A stretch of DNA of 64,000 bases from Melghirimyces profundicolus (GTDB taxonomy: Bacteria; Bacillota; Bacilli; Thermoactinomycetales; DSM-45169), in contig NZ_QBKR01000002.1 in the NCBI RefSeq assembly GCF_003054245.1, positions 124,001-188,000 of the forward strand. Direction: 5' to 3'. A program made the translations under genes and the position numbers. How positions within the stretch are numbered: position 1 is the first letter of the stretch; each line of letters begins with the position of its first letter. The notes beneath the pieces are model-generated. The model was not told the origin of the DNA. It did no database searches and was given only the letters and a program-made list of their open reading frames with translations. Shown one piece after another: positions 25,896 to 34,252 of the stretch.

Positions 25896-27392
25896 TCAAC
25901 TCATACGGGCCAACACTTGCTCCACTATTCGGGTGATCTCTTCTCTTCCGACTCCCGAAGCCTCACCCCCTTCACTGCGGGCCTCCACCTCTCGTGTCGG
26001 TTGACGGGATGCCACCTTCGTCTGCTCCCGGACTTGCGGGGTTTCTTTTGTTCCATAAGCCAGCCGCTTGGTATTCATCAAATGTTGGACTGTCAGATTG
26101 TCCGAGGTGATGTTTCCTCCGAAGGAACCGCACCCGAGGGTCATGGCGGGTTTCAATTCCGTAGTGGCACCGATGGCTCCGAACGTGGAACCGGTATTGA
26201 CCAACAGGCGGGAGACGGGGATTTCGAGAGCCATATTCCGTATTACTTCTTCGTCGTTGGAATGGATGGAAAAACTGTGACCCTTCCCCCCCAAATCCAA
26301 AAGCATGATGCTCAGCCGGCTGGCCTCTTTCCAATCTTCCACTTCATAGAGGGCCAATATGGGGCTCAACTTTTCGATGGAAAAGGGAACATCCTTGCCG
26401 ATCCGATCCTCCTCCGCCAACAACACCTTGCATGTTCCGGGGACTGTGATGCCGGCCATTTCAGCGATTTTACCGGCGGAGAGACCCACGATCTGCGCAT
26501 TGAGTCCTTTACCGGCGGGAGAGATCACGGCCTCCACTTTTTTCTTCTCCTCCCCATTGAGAATGTACACTCCCTGGTTCCGCAGTTCCCTGAGCACCAT
26601 CTGTTTGATATTTTTGTCCACCAAGATGGCTTGTTCGGAAGCGCAAACGGTGCCATTGTCAAAAGATTTGCTGTCGATAATTTGCCGGACCGCCCGGGGA
26701 ACATCGGCGGATCGTTCAATATAGGCCGGAACATTGCCCGGTCCGACCCCGTATGCCGGTTTGCCGGAACTGTAAGCCGCCCGGACCAAACCACTTCCGC
26801 CGGTAGCCAGGATTAAGTTCACATCCGGATGCTTCATCAGCTGCTGGGTGGCTTCCAATGTGGGTCGGGATACCCAACCGATCGTTCCTTCCGGGGCACC
26901 CGCTGCAACTGCCGCCTCAGCGCAAATTTTCAACGTTTCCACCGTGCATCGGGCTGCGGAGGGGTGGGGGCTGACTACAATAGCGTTTCTTGTCTTGAGG
27001 GCGATCATGGTTTTATAAATAGCGGTGGAGGTGGGGTTGGTCACGGGCACCACCGCGGCGATGACCCCGAAAGGGGAAGCCACTTCCACAATCCTGTTTT
27101 CCGGATCTTCCCTAATCACCCCGACCGTTTGGGTGCTTTGGATGGATTTGTAGACGTCTTTTGAAACAAATTGGTTTTTTACCTTTTTATGTTCCACCAC
27201 CCCGCGACCAGTTTCACTGACGGCCATCTCTGCCAAAACCTCTGCCGACTGATACGATTTCTCGCTGATCGCCCGGATGATCGCGTCTATTTTTTCCTGG
27301 GAATATGCTTCCAGCTTTTTTTGTGCCGACTTGGCTCTTTCCACCGCGTTTCGCATTTCCTGCAGGGATAAAAGATCCTTGTCCAGCTCCAT
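25896..27392 (-). CDS. eutE: CoA-acylating acetaldehyde dehydrogenase with C-terminal encapsulation peptide
   Basis: 498 aa. Acetaldehyde + NAD+ + CoA to acetyl-CoA + NADH inside the compartment. PVTNPTSTAIYKTMIALK near 115, NAD loop LATGGSGLVRAAYSSGKPA, catalytic Cys in FDNGTVCASEQA near 250, and GCGSFGGNITSDNLTVQHLM near 435. About 40 extra residues at the C-terminus are a flexible linker followed by GREEITRIVEQVLARMS, an amphipathic encapsulation helix. EutE of enterics is shorter and PduP has its peptide at the N-terminus, so the targeting end is switched. Start ATG 27392 touches the stop of the preceding gene (TAAATG). Confidence 0.92.
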   Translation of the reverse strand: MELDKDLLSLQEMRNAVERAKSAQKKLEAYSQEKIDAIIRAISEKSYQSAEVLAEMAVSETGRGVVEHKKVKNQFVSKDVYKSIQSTQTVGVIREDPENRIVEVASPFGVIAAVVPVTNPTSTAIYKTMIALKTRNAIVVSPHPSAARCTVETLKICAEAAVAAGAPEGTIGWVSRPTLEATQQLMKHPDVNLILATGGSGLVRAAYSSGKPAYGVGPGNVPAYIERSADVPRAVRQIIDSKSFDNGTVCASEQAILVDKNIKQMVLRELRNQGVYILNGEEKKKVEAVISPAGKGLNAQIVGLSAGKIAEMAGITVPGTCKVLLAEEDRIGKDVPFSIEKLSPILALYEVEDWKEASRLSIMLLDLGGKGHSFSIHSNDEEVIRNMALEIPVSRLLVNTGSTFGAIGATTELKPAMTLGCGSFGGNITSDNLTVQHLMNTKRLAYGTKETPQVREQTKVASRQPTREVEARSEGGEASGVGREEITRIVEQVLARMS

Positions 27393-27947
27393 TTAAGTCA
27401 CACTCCTTTCGTTGAAGTACTGCTCCATGGCGGAAACCAATCGTTTTCGGTTCGCTCGGGAAATCTCTTTCCCGGGCAGGTTGAATCCCGGCAGACGGCG
27501 GGCTTTTTTGCGCAGCTCTTTCACGCTGAGAGTGCGCCACTCCCCGGAATTCCCGTTGATATCAGAATCAGGTGTAAGTTGCAACTCTTTCTCTCCCGAC
27601 TTCCCGCTTTCTTCCTGTGAAGAGGTTGAAGTTTGTCGGTCCTTCCCGGGACTTGACTGGTTAACCGGCAGGGATCCCCCTGGCCGCAACATACTTTGCA
27701 ATTCCTCCATCCGGGGAATCACTGTCCATTGCAACACCTCCCCCAGTTCCTTTCCCCGGGTAACTCCGTGCTTCACGGCTTCCGCAACTGAGGCCACTTC
27801 CCCGGTCAGCACGATGGTGACACGCCCCCCGCCGATCCATTCGAAGCGGGAAAGCCGGACGTCAGCTGTTTTCAGCGCCGTATCCGCTGTGATTAAGGTG
27901 GCGGTAAATCCGGTCATTTCGATCAGTCCCAGAGCTCTCTCTTTCAT
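27393..27947 (-). CDS. EutK-like shell protein: BMC domain plus basic SAP/Rho-N-like C-terminal domain
   Basis: 184 aa. BMC domain at residues 1-90 (KERALGLIEMTGFTATLITA, GGGRVTIVLTGEVASV, VIPRMEEL). Then a polar linker rich in Ser, Gln and Glu (about 90-140). Then a basic helical domain with LSVKELRKKARRLPGF and ISRANRKRLVSAMEQYF, which fits the LSV-x-E-LR-x-x-A ... K-x-x-L-I-x-A-I pattern of SAP/Rho N-terminal nucleic-acid-binding motifs. Enteric EutK also carries a C-terminal nucleic-acid-binding-like domain, but of helix-turn-helix type. ATG 27947 opens the BMC domain; GTG 27959 directly after the eutL stop is the alternative. Confidence 0.8.
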   Translation of the reverse strand: MKERALGLIEMTGFTATLITADTALKTADVRLSRFEWIGGGRVTIVLTGEVASVAEAVKHGVTRGKELGEVLQWTVIPRMEELQSMLRPGGSLPVNQSSPGKDRQTSTSSQEESGKSGEKELQLTPDSDINGNSGEWRTLSVKELRKKARRLPGFNLPGKEISRANRKRLVSAMEQYFNERSVT

Positions 27948-27959
27948 GGTCCGGGACAC

Positions 27960-28613
27960 CTAATAAACCTTCGGGTTTTCGGCGATCCGGATCACAGTGT
28001 CCATAAAGGCCTGGGTCGCCGATTTGCATGAAGATTGGGAGCCGGTCAACAATCCACCGCCGAAATTGGTTTCCGAAGGGGGCTTGTAAAACTTCACCAA
28101 ACGGACGTCCGCCGCTTTCAACGCGGCATCCAGGCCCATTACCGCTTCAAGGGGAGGAGCGATCAGGTAAGCCAAAGGCTCCCCTTCCCGTATCCCCGCC
28201 ACTTCGGACAGGTAGGAACCCGTCCGTGAAATCACATGGGCGTAAAATGTGTGTTTCGCTTCGGGGTCCAGAGCGTAAAACCAGGCTTCGTTTTCCGCCG
28301 TGTAACAAAAGACTTCCATGCCGCTTTTCACCTCGGCCGGAGTAGGTCCCGCCAGAATTCCGATAAACTCCCCGGACAACGGCCCGGAAGCGTGGGCTGC
28401 CCCGGCATAGAATGAACTTCCGTAAACCACTTCCACGTCTGCCTTTTTGGTGGCCGCGTCCAGGGCGGTATACCCGACATCGTCAATATTGGTGGTAAGG
28501 ATCCCTATACTGCGTTGATGCGGTTTCAGAGCCAATGATTCCGCCAACCCCGCATCCACATTGGGGATCATCTTGGCGGCCAAAATTTCCGCCTTGACCG
28601 GTTGCAGATCCAA
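27960..28613 (-). CDS. eutL: EutL trimeric shell protein (tandem BMC, gated pore)
   Basis: 217 aa, the standard EutL length. SLALKPHQRSIGILTTNIDD, YGSSFYAGAAHASGPLSGE, GILAGPTPAEVKSGMEV, and NFGGGLLTGSQSSCKSAT are EutL signatures. The trimer is thought to provide the gated pore and to bind ethanolamine. Starts with TTG 28613 with GAGGAGGG 6 nt upstream. Confidence 0.93.
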   Translation of the reverse strand: MDLQPVKAEILAAKMIPNVDAGLAESLALKPHQRSIGILTTNIDDVGYTALDAATKKADVEVVYGSSFYAGAAHASGPLSGEFIGILAGPTPAEVKSGMEVFCYTAENEAWFYALDPEAKHTFYAHVISRTGSYLSEVAGIREGEPLAYLIAPPLEAVMGLDAALKAADVRLVKFYKPPSETNFGGGLLTGSQSSCKSATQAFMDTVIRIAENPKVY

Positions 28614-28632
28614 CTGGATCCCTCCTCTTCGT

Positions 28633-28785
28633 TCATCCGGATCGATTGTTTTTGTCGCCCGGAAGGTAGTCGATCACTCTTGCACGTGTGGTAGATGTCC
28701 CGTTTTCGGTCCTTTCAAGCTCCATCCGCTTCATCTTTTCGACCACCATCCGGACGACTGTCTCCACCAGTTCTCTGTCCTTCAA
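28633..28785 (-). CDS. 50-aa minigene resembling a free encapsulation peptide
   Basis: Not in standard length limits, but well placed: TTG 28785 follows AAAGGGGTGG and lies 18 bp after the eutA stop; the frame ends at 28633, 20 bp before eutL. The peptide begins LKDRELVETVVRMVVEKMKR, an amphipathic helix closely similar to the N-terminus of the 24022-24735 protein (DRELVRQIVEEVVERL). The remainder (TENGTSTTRARVIDYLPGDK) is polar. Either a stand-alone targeting/scaffold peptide or the remnant of a larger cargo gene. Function is inference. Confidence 0.5.
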   Translation of the reverse strand: MKDRELVETVVRMVVEKMKRMELERTENGTSTTRARVIDYLPGDKNNRSG

Positions 28786-28802
28786 TTTGGAACCACCCCT
28801 TT

Positions 28803-30272
28803 CTATGTCGAAAATGCCAAGGTTTTTACAACCACCGGTACGACGCGTCCCCCGAGCAGTTTTCCGATATCGATGTAGTCCCCGTGCTCCACTTTAACCT
28901 GATCGATGCAAAGGACTGGTCGCCCGTTATTCTCTCTCGAAAGTGTCTGTCCCAGCACTTTGGCCAGATCGCGGTCGACGATCAGCACCACCGGTTCCCC
29001 GGAGGGCTTTTCCTTGTGCAAGGCTTCAGACAAATACCGGCTCAAGTCTCGGATATCCCGAAAGCTCATATAGGGAAGATCCGACATCGCCAAAGCAAAA
29101 GGAACACCTTCCCGGTTGGGGTCGTACATTTCCGTTCCTTGCTGAATGGCACGCTTAACCTGCTTTTCCAGCTCCTCCGCCGGATGGTGGCGAAACTTGA
29201 AAACCGGCAGGTTTTTGATCGGGAGCACGTCATCCGCATGGATCGTCGATCCGCTGACTTCGATTGTCTGCATTCCGGCTCCCGACACAGTGGCCCGTAT
29301 GGTTTCGCCGGCCTCTGCCCAATGCCAGGTCCGCAACCCGGGAAAAGTGAGGAGATCCTGGGCTAAAACCGGCCCGAGGTCTCCGTGTCGGTTGATACTC
29401 TCCCGAAAGGACCAACCGGGTGGGCTTCGCAGACAGCCCCCCACACCACCCGAAAACATCAGTTCCTCCACTCTGTCGTTCCAGTCAGGCGGGCCACCGA
29501 CCAAGAGCAGTCGATCCGTTTCCTCCAATTCCCCGCGCAGTACATTTGAAAGTGTTTTGGCCATTTGGCGGGTCAGATACCTGACTTTTGATTCCTCAGC
29601 CATGTCCCCCGGACGGAGAGTACATCCCACCGCTTCCATCAGAGTCCACAACGGGCGGGAAATGTGGGCCACCCTTCCCTTTTCAAATTTCATCAGCCTC
29701 CCGCCGATATGAAGGGTGCAGGTTCCTGACAACTCTCCACCGCGGAAAACCGCGATATTGGCCGTTCCTCCTCCGATATCCACATTGGCTACAGTTGTCC
29801 CCGTCTCCTTGGAACGTTGCCAAGCACCGGAGCCCTTACCGGCGATAATCCCTTCCAATTGGGGGCCTGCCGTTGCCACCACAAATTCTCCGGCCTCACC
29901 GGCCATTCGGTGGACCATGTCCCTGGCGTTCTGTTTGTTGGCTGTTTCACCGGTAATGATGACCGCCCCGGTATCAATCTCACCTGGTTTGATCCCTGCC
30001 AAGCAATACTCCTCACTGACGATCGACAGCACTTTTTCAATGTCCACACGATCCGAAGCGATCAAGGGGGTGGGATGGATCCGGCTCCGGTATAACACTT
30101 CTTTGTCCACAATTTCGATTCGTGGAACCTGGGCCCACCCTGCCAGGTTCTCCAAAGTCAGTCTGCTGATCACCATTTTCGTTGTACTTGTTCCGATATC
30201 GATTCCCACGCTGGTAATCTGTGTCCGATCTTCGTTTCCATTTTTGGATATCAAAGATTGAATGGTCCTCAC
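28803..30272 (-). CDS. eutA: EutA, reactivating factor for ethanolamine ammonia-lyase
   Basis: About 489 aa. Hsp70/actin-type ATPase that exchanges damaged cobalamin in EutBC: TSVGIDIGTSTTKMVISRL near the N-terminus, VVATAGPQLEGIIAGKGSGA, NVDIGGGTANIAVFRGGEL, LLLVGGPPDW. The C-terminal half is less conserved. The start is unclear: GTG 30275 or 30272 lies next to AAAGGTGG, TTG 30254 has GGTGAGG 12 nt upstream. It is preceded by a terminator/antiterminator, so it begins a regulated downstream segment of the operon. Confidence 0.9.
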   Translation of the reverse strand: MRTIQSLISKNGNEDRTQITSVGIDIGTSTTKMVISRLTLENLAGWAQVPRIEIVDKEVLYRSRIHPTPLIASDRVDIEKVLSIVSEEYCLAGIKPGEIDTGAVIITGETANKQNARDMVHRMAGEAGEFVVATAGPQLEGIIAGKGSGAWQRSKETGTTVANVDIGGGTANIAVFRGGELSGTCTLHIGGRLMKFEKGRVAHISRPLWTLMEAVGCTLRPGDMAEESKVRYLTRQMAKTLSNVLRGELEETDRLLLVGGPPDWNDRVEELMFSGGVGGCLRSPPGWSFRESINRHGDLGPVLAQDLLTFPGLRTWHWAEAGETIRATVSGAGMQTIEVSGSTIHADDVLPIKNLPVFKFRHHPAEELEKQVKRAIQQGTEMYDPNREGVPFALAMSDLPYMSFRDIRDLSRYLSEALHKEKPSGEPVVLIVDRDLAKVLGQTLSRENNGRPVLCIDQVKVEHGDYIDIGKLLGGRVVPVVVKTLAFST

Positions 30273-30284
30273 CACCTTTAAGAG

Positions 30285-30352
30285 GACAAATGAAAAGGCA
30301 CCAAGCTCACCCCTATCAAAACAGGGGAATGATAACTTGGCGCCTTTGCCAA
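30285..30352 (-). promoter_or_regulatory. EutV-type antiterminator overlapping a terminator, before eutA
   Basis: On the minus strand, hairpin TTGGC-AAAGGC-GCCAA (30352 to 30337) has a six-base loop with A at position 1 and G at position 4, the ANTAR recognition pattern. Its 3' arm is part of a long terminator stem: AAAGGCGCCAAG (30347-30336) pairs with CTTGGTGCCTTT (30305-30294), followed by TTTTCATTTG. An inner CCCCT/AGGGG stem extends the terminator. Stabilising the small hairpin would prevent termination. I do not see a convincing second upstream hairpin. Confidence 0.6.
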
Positions 30353-30355
30353 AAG

Positions 30356-30979
30356 TCATTTTCTTTTTTGGTCGTGATCAGGTGGATAGTCCGTCCGTTC
30401 CTTTTCCAAAATGCTCCTGGCCAGATTCACCATGGACAGATTGTGCATCATACAATAACTTCTCATCTTTTTAAAAGCCGCTTCCTCCGCCCAGCCCTTC
30501 TCCTTCATCAGCAAGCCCTTCGCTCGCTCGATAATTTTCCGGTCCTCCAGCTTTTGGTTCAGCTCCCGGTTTTGCGATTGCAAGCTGTACAATCGTTTTG
30601 CCTGTTGAAGGGCGACCTCCACGGCTGGGACCAAATCCGTTTCACGGATGGGTTTAACCAGATACCCCACGATGAAAGCGTTTTCAGCTTCCTGAACAAA
30701 CTCTTTCTGGCTGTACGCTGTCAATATCAGAGATGGGATATTGTAAGCATTGCCTATGATGCGGCTTGCTTTGAGGCCATTCATTTTGGGCATCTTGATA
30801 TCCATCAGCACCAGGTTCGGCCGGTGACTTGCCGACAGTTCGATGGCCTCATTCCCATTACCAGCCTCAGCCACCACCTCGTATCCCGCCTGTATCAAAA
30901 TCTCGTGAAGGTCCATCCTGAGGATCGTGTTGTCTTCCGCAAGCAGGATTTTTGCTTTTCCCGTACGGATCACCCCCAA
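30356..30979 (-). CDS. eutV: EutV response regulator with ANTAR RNA-binding domain
   Basis: 207 aa. Receiver domain 8-125 (ILLAEDNTILRMDL, phospho-Asp in LVLMDIKMPKMNG, Lys in GYLVKPIRETDL), coiled linker, and ANTAR domain about 140-195 (IIERAKGLLMKEKGWAEEAA, MVNLARSILEK). Phosphorylated by EutW, it binds hairpins with A1/G4 hexaloops and blocks terminators. Target-like structures lie before eutA and before eutB in this window. TTG 30979 or GTG 30973 as start; both have weak ribosome sites. An extended -10 promoter lies upstream, so it can be made independently. Confidence 0.92.
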   Translation of the reverse strand: MGVIRTGKAKILLAEDNTILRMDLHEILIQAGYEVVAEAGNGNEAIELSASHRPNLVLMDIKMPKMNGLKASRIIGNAYNIPSLILTAYSQKEFVQEAENAFIVGYLVKPIRETDLVPAVEVALQQAKRLYSLQSQNRELNQKLEDRKIIERAKGLLMKEKGWAEEAAFKKMRSYCMMHNLSMVNLARSILEKERTDYPPDHDQKRK

Positions 30980-31020
30980 AACAGCCTACCATTGGATATC
31001 TGACTATTTTTATATTTAGA

Positions 31021-31029
31021 TTATACCAT
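31021..31029 (-). promoter_or_regulatory. Extended -10 promoter for eutV
   Basis: Minus-strand TGGTATAAT (31029-31021): perfect TATAAT with a TG extension, in a 99-bp AT-rich gap between eutP and eutV. The -35 region is weak, as is usual for extended -10 promoters. It suggests basal synthesis of the regulator apart from the main operon. Confidence 0.5.
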
Positions 31030-31078
31030 ATTGAAAGTTATTTATAATTGGAAATATTTTTATACATTATGCCGCAAA

Positions 31079-31510
31079 TTATCTGATTCCTAATAAGTTT
31101 AAAAGCTCATCGATCCCTTTTCCATTAAAGGACGATGTAATAACCACCGGCCCTTTGGGCATAGCCTTACGCAGTTGGGTTTGAGCCCAATTGATGTCCG
31201 CCTCCGGATGGTCCGCCTTTGTCACCACTCCGATGGGAGTCTTTGGGATCCCGTTGGTGAACCCCGGCGGGATCGTCGCTTTTTTCCGGGTGGAATCCTG
31301 GACCACGAGAATATGTGTCACTTCCAACACCGTGGCCATTAATGCCTTGTAGTAAAGGGGGTTTTCCAAATATTCTCCCGGTGTGTCAACGATCCAATCA
31401 TGATAATTCAACGTCTGGGTTTTTTTCGATTCCTCTTTCCGGTCCAGCAGCCTGTTTACCAAGGTTGATTTTCCCGCCCCCACTGCCCCGATCAACATGA
31501 CTTTACCCAT
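31079..31510 (-). CDS. eutP: EutP, Ras-like P-loop protein
   Basis: 143 aa. P-loop MLIGAVGAGKSTLVNRL at residues 5-21, switch II DTPGEYLENPLYYKAL, and GVVTKADHPEA in place of the G-protein N/T-KxD motif. EutP/PduV proteins are GTPase-like and associate with microcompartments; an acetate-kinase activity has been reported for EutP of Salmonella. Lies between eutW and eutV; RBS GGAGGG before ATG 31510. Confidence 0.9.
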   Translation of the reverse strand: MGKVMLIGAVGAGKSTLVNRLLDRKEESKKTQTLNYHDWIVDTPGEYLENPLYYKALMATVLEVTHILVVQDSTRKKATIPPGFTNGIPKTPIGVVTKADHPEADINWAQTQLRKAMPKGPVVITSSFNGKGIDELLNLLGIR

Positions 31511-31544
31511 ATGGTTCCCTCCGCTTTCAGGGTTGCCACTCGGT

Positions 31545-32963
31545 TCAGGAAGAGTGTTTGAATGAAAAGTTTACTTGGGTCCCATCTGAGTTTATATACT
31601 CCAGGTGTCCATTCAACTCCTTCTCCACCAGGGTCGTCACGATCCGTGTGCCTAATGTATGGCCTGAATGATTCTTCGGATCAAAGCCGCACCCGTTATC
31701 CCGTACACCGATATTCAGGCAGTCCTTTTCTTTCTGTACAATCACTTCGATATATCCCTCGTTCTGATTCACGAAAGCATGGTCCAGGCAATTTTGGATC
31801 AATTCGTTCAAAATCAGGGCGACGGCGATTGCTTTATTCGAAGGAAGAACGACTTTGACACCGTAAACTTTGAAATTTATCTTTTTTTCCGGGGGAGACA
31901 TGGTATGGACGATCATGGAGACCACTCTTTCCATCAAGCCGTTTAGCTCCACAAACTCAATCCCTTTCTGAGACAGAGTTTCATGGACCAGCGCAATGCT
32001 GCGGATCCGGTTAATCGTATCCTGGAATACTTTCCGGTTTTCTTCCGATTGAACCCGCCGCAACTGCAACTGCAGCAGACTGCTGATGGTTTGCAGGTTG
32101 TTTTTCACCCTGTGGTGGATTTCACGGATCACCGTCGATTGGATACGCAGTTGTTTTTCTTTTTTCCTTAGTTCGGTGATATCTCTCAGTAAAAGCACAA
32201 CCCCTTTGAAGCGATTCTTTTTTTGAACGGAGATCGCTTTAATGGACATCGCGTTTTCGTCAAATTGCAGTTCCTCCCTTGACACCCCTTTGGCTTGAGC
32301 ATCGGCCACTACCGAATCGAAAACCCCGAAGCAAAAAGCGGACAAGGGGGTGCCGATCTGCGGAATCGGTTGATCCAGTTCTTTCAACATTTCACGGGCC
32401 TTCGGGTTGACGTAGCTGAACAATCCTTCCTCGTTGCACAAGATGACCCCTTCCTGGATGAGGGTGGGCAGATCCGTCTCCGCCACCGTCACTTCCCAGA
32501 GGGTCTCACTTAGATCCTCCGCAGTTTTACGTATCCTTCGAAGTTTCTTTTCCTGCCTGATCTGATTCGAAATGTCCTGTTCCAGGATGAGTACACCGAT
32601 CACTTTGTCATCCCTGAAAACCGGAAGGACTTTTTGTTCCACCGTTACTTTTTCATTGGTGATGGCTCGGGTCCCTGTAATATACTTACCGGTTTGAAAA
32701 GCTGCAAAGACACCCGGTTCATTATCTTTCAGAATCAACTTTCCGGTAAAAGATTCGGTATACAAACTGCGGGATGTGCGGGGTTTCGCTTCCGCGACAA
32801 CCACAGCTTGGTCGCTTCGTCCCCTTACCAGACAATCGAGGAAAATGTCTGCCCCGTACAGATCCGCCATCAGCTGCAACTGCGTTGTCACCTTTGTCAG
32901 CTCTTCAATATCCGCTCTCTCCAGCCCGGTTTTTTCCTGAAGTATTTGTAACGTTGGTTTCAT
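31545..32963 (-). CDS. eutW: EutW sensor histidine kinase
   Basis: 472 aa, no membrane segments, so a soluble sensor. N-terminal ligand-sensing domain (about 1-140, including LQLMADLYGADIFLDCLV), a PAS domain about 160-270 (GVILCNEEGLFSYVNPKARE), HisKA_2 phospho-acceptor EIHHRVKNNLQTISSLLQLQ near 280, and HATPase with VALILNELIQNCLDHAF and GVRDNGCGFDP. Senses ethanolamine and phosphorylates EutV. Encoded between eutH and eutP in the same direction. Confidence 0.92.
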   Translation of the reverse strand: MKPTLQILQEKTGLERADIEELTKVTTQLQLMADLYGADIFLDCLVRGRSDQAVVVAEAKPRTSRSLYTESFTGKLILKDNEPGVFAAFQTGKYITGTRAITNEKVTVEQKVLPVFRDDKVIGVLILEQDISNQIRQEKKLRRIRKTAEDLSETLWEVTVAETDLPTLIQEGVILCNEEGLFSYVNPKAREMLKELDQPIPQIGTPLSAFCFGVFDSVVADAQAKGVSREELQFDENAMSIKAISVQKKNRFKGVVLLLRDITELRKKEKQLRIQSTVIREIHHRVKNNLQTISSLLQLQLRRVQSEENRKVFQDTINRIRSIALVHETLSQKGIEFVELNGLMERVVSMIVHTMSPPEKKINFKVYGVKVVLPSNKAIAVALILNELIQNCLDHAFVNQNEGYIEVIVQKEKDCLNIGVRDNGCGFDPKNHSGHTLGTRIVTTLVEKELNGHLEYINSDGTQVNFSFKHSS

Positions 32964-32989
32964 CTTTCCACCCCGACTCCTATCCAGAT

Positions 32990-34231
32990 CTATGCACTCT
33001 CTCCCGAAAGTTTACCGGAATCAAGAGACCCCTCTTTGCGCTCCTGTTTCTCCAGCTCCAGGGCCTTGGGTACGGAGAGTTTATAAGCCAACGCAATCGC
33101 CAGTATTCCTCCACAGATTTTCCCCGCCATCACGGGAACGATCAGCGTCGGCTGAAAATTTGCGGTGAATGCCATATGGTCACCGAACAAGAACGCGGCG
33201 CAGACTGCAAACGCAATATTAATCACTTTATCTTTTGGTCTCATAAACTTCACCAGACGGAACATGGCCAGGATGTTTGCAATGGAAGCCAATATGCCCG
33301 CGCTGCCCTCCTTAGTGAGTCCCAACTTCTGACCCGCAAATTCCAACGGCTTCGCCAAATACTTTCGCATCAGATAGACCATCGGGAAAGCCCCGGCCAG
33401 CATAATTCCAATATAACCGGCAATTTCCAGCGCCCTGAACTGGTCTTCCTTGTCCGCGATAATAGGATCGAACCCCCAGGACCCGAACAAGGTGGAAAAC
33501 CAACTTGTGAAATATTCCACGATGGAGAAAACCAATACCAGTTTAATCCCGGCATCCATGATTTTGCCGAACCACATGAACCCGCGGATCATGGCGTCCG
33601 GTATAAACCGCAGGCCGACGGCGATGGCAACACAAAGGACGATCAGAGGCGCCAGGTTAGCCAGGATGCTTCCCAACCCCAAAGCCAACTGATAAGTGGC
33701 TTCCGCATTTGTCGAAACAGCTTCCCGAACTTCGGCATGGCTGAGGGATAAGATCAGGCAGGAGATAAATACCCCCACCGGAACCGTCAGAATACCGGAC
33801 ATCACACCGAGTGCCATATACTTATGATCCCGCTTTTCCAACAAGGCCAGTCCGACGGGAATCGAGAAAATGATTGTGGCTCCGGCCATATATCCCACCA
33901 TCATTGCCATAATCCAGCTTTCCCGTGTGGCGGCCAAGGCATCCGCCAACTGGTACCCCCCCATGTCCACGGCAATGAAAGTGGTGGCAGCTATGGCAGG
34001 ATCCGATCCGACAAGACCGAAGACCGGACCGAAAACGCTTTCAATGATTTTCGACAAATAGGGAATGGAAGCCATAATCCCGGCAACCGGCACAAAAATG
34101 TAGCCGATGGAATACAACCCCTCCATAAACTCTTTTCCCAAACCTTCTTCGCTGTTACGAATCGATGCAAAGGCACCGAGAATGGCTGAAGCCATAATGA
34201 CATAAATAACGTACGTTCCAATCTGGCTCAT
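32990..34231 (-). CDS. eutH: EutH ethanolamine transporter
   Basis: 413 aa with about 11 hydrophobic segments. AFAVCAAFLFGDHMAFTANF and FIAVDMGGYQLADALAATRE are EutH hallmarks. AAGGAGG precedes ATG 34231; 21 bp after eutC. It supplies ethanolamine when diffusion of the free base is limiting. Within the gene, CGAAAACGCTTTCA (34030-34043) matches the cre consensus in the coding sequence. Confidence 0.93.
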   Translation of the reverse strand: MSQIGTYVIYVIMASAILGAFASIRNSEEGLGKEFMEGLYSIGYIFVPVAGIMASIPYLSKIIESVFGPVFGLVGSDPAIAATTFIAVDMGGYQLADALAATRESWIMAMMVGYMAGATIIFSIPVGLALLEKRDHKYMALGVMSGILTVPVGVFISCLILSLSHAEVREAVSTNAEATYQLALGLGSILANLAPLIVLCVAIAVGLRFIPDAMIRGFMWFGKIMDAGIKLVLVFSIVEYFTSWFSTLFGSWGFDPIIADKEDQFRALEIAGYIGIMLAGAFPMVYLMRKYLAKPLEFAGQKLGLTKEGSAGILASIANILAMFRLVKFMRPKDKVINIAFAVCAAFLFGDHMAFTANFQPTLIVPVMAGKICGGILAIALAYKLSVPKALELEKQERKEGSLDSGKLSGESA

Positions 34232-34252
34232 ATGCGTACCTCCTTCAAAAGG

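Noticed and set aside
30470-30560. EutV C-terminus as a DNA-binding helix-turn-helix
   Set aside because: The pattern (AKGLLM, MVNLARSIL) is the three-helix ANTAR fold, which binds RNA.
34030-34043. cre-like site CGAAAACGCTTTCA inside eutH
   Set aside because: A good match, but in coding sequence far from a promoter. Mentioned with the gene, not listed as a regulatory site.
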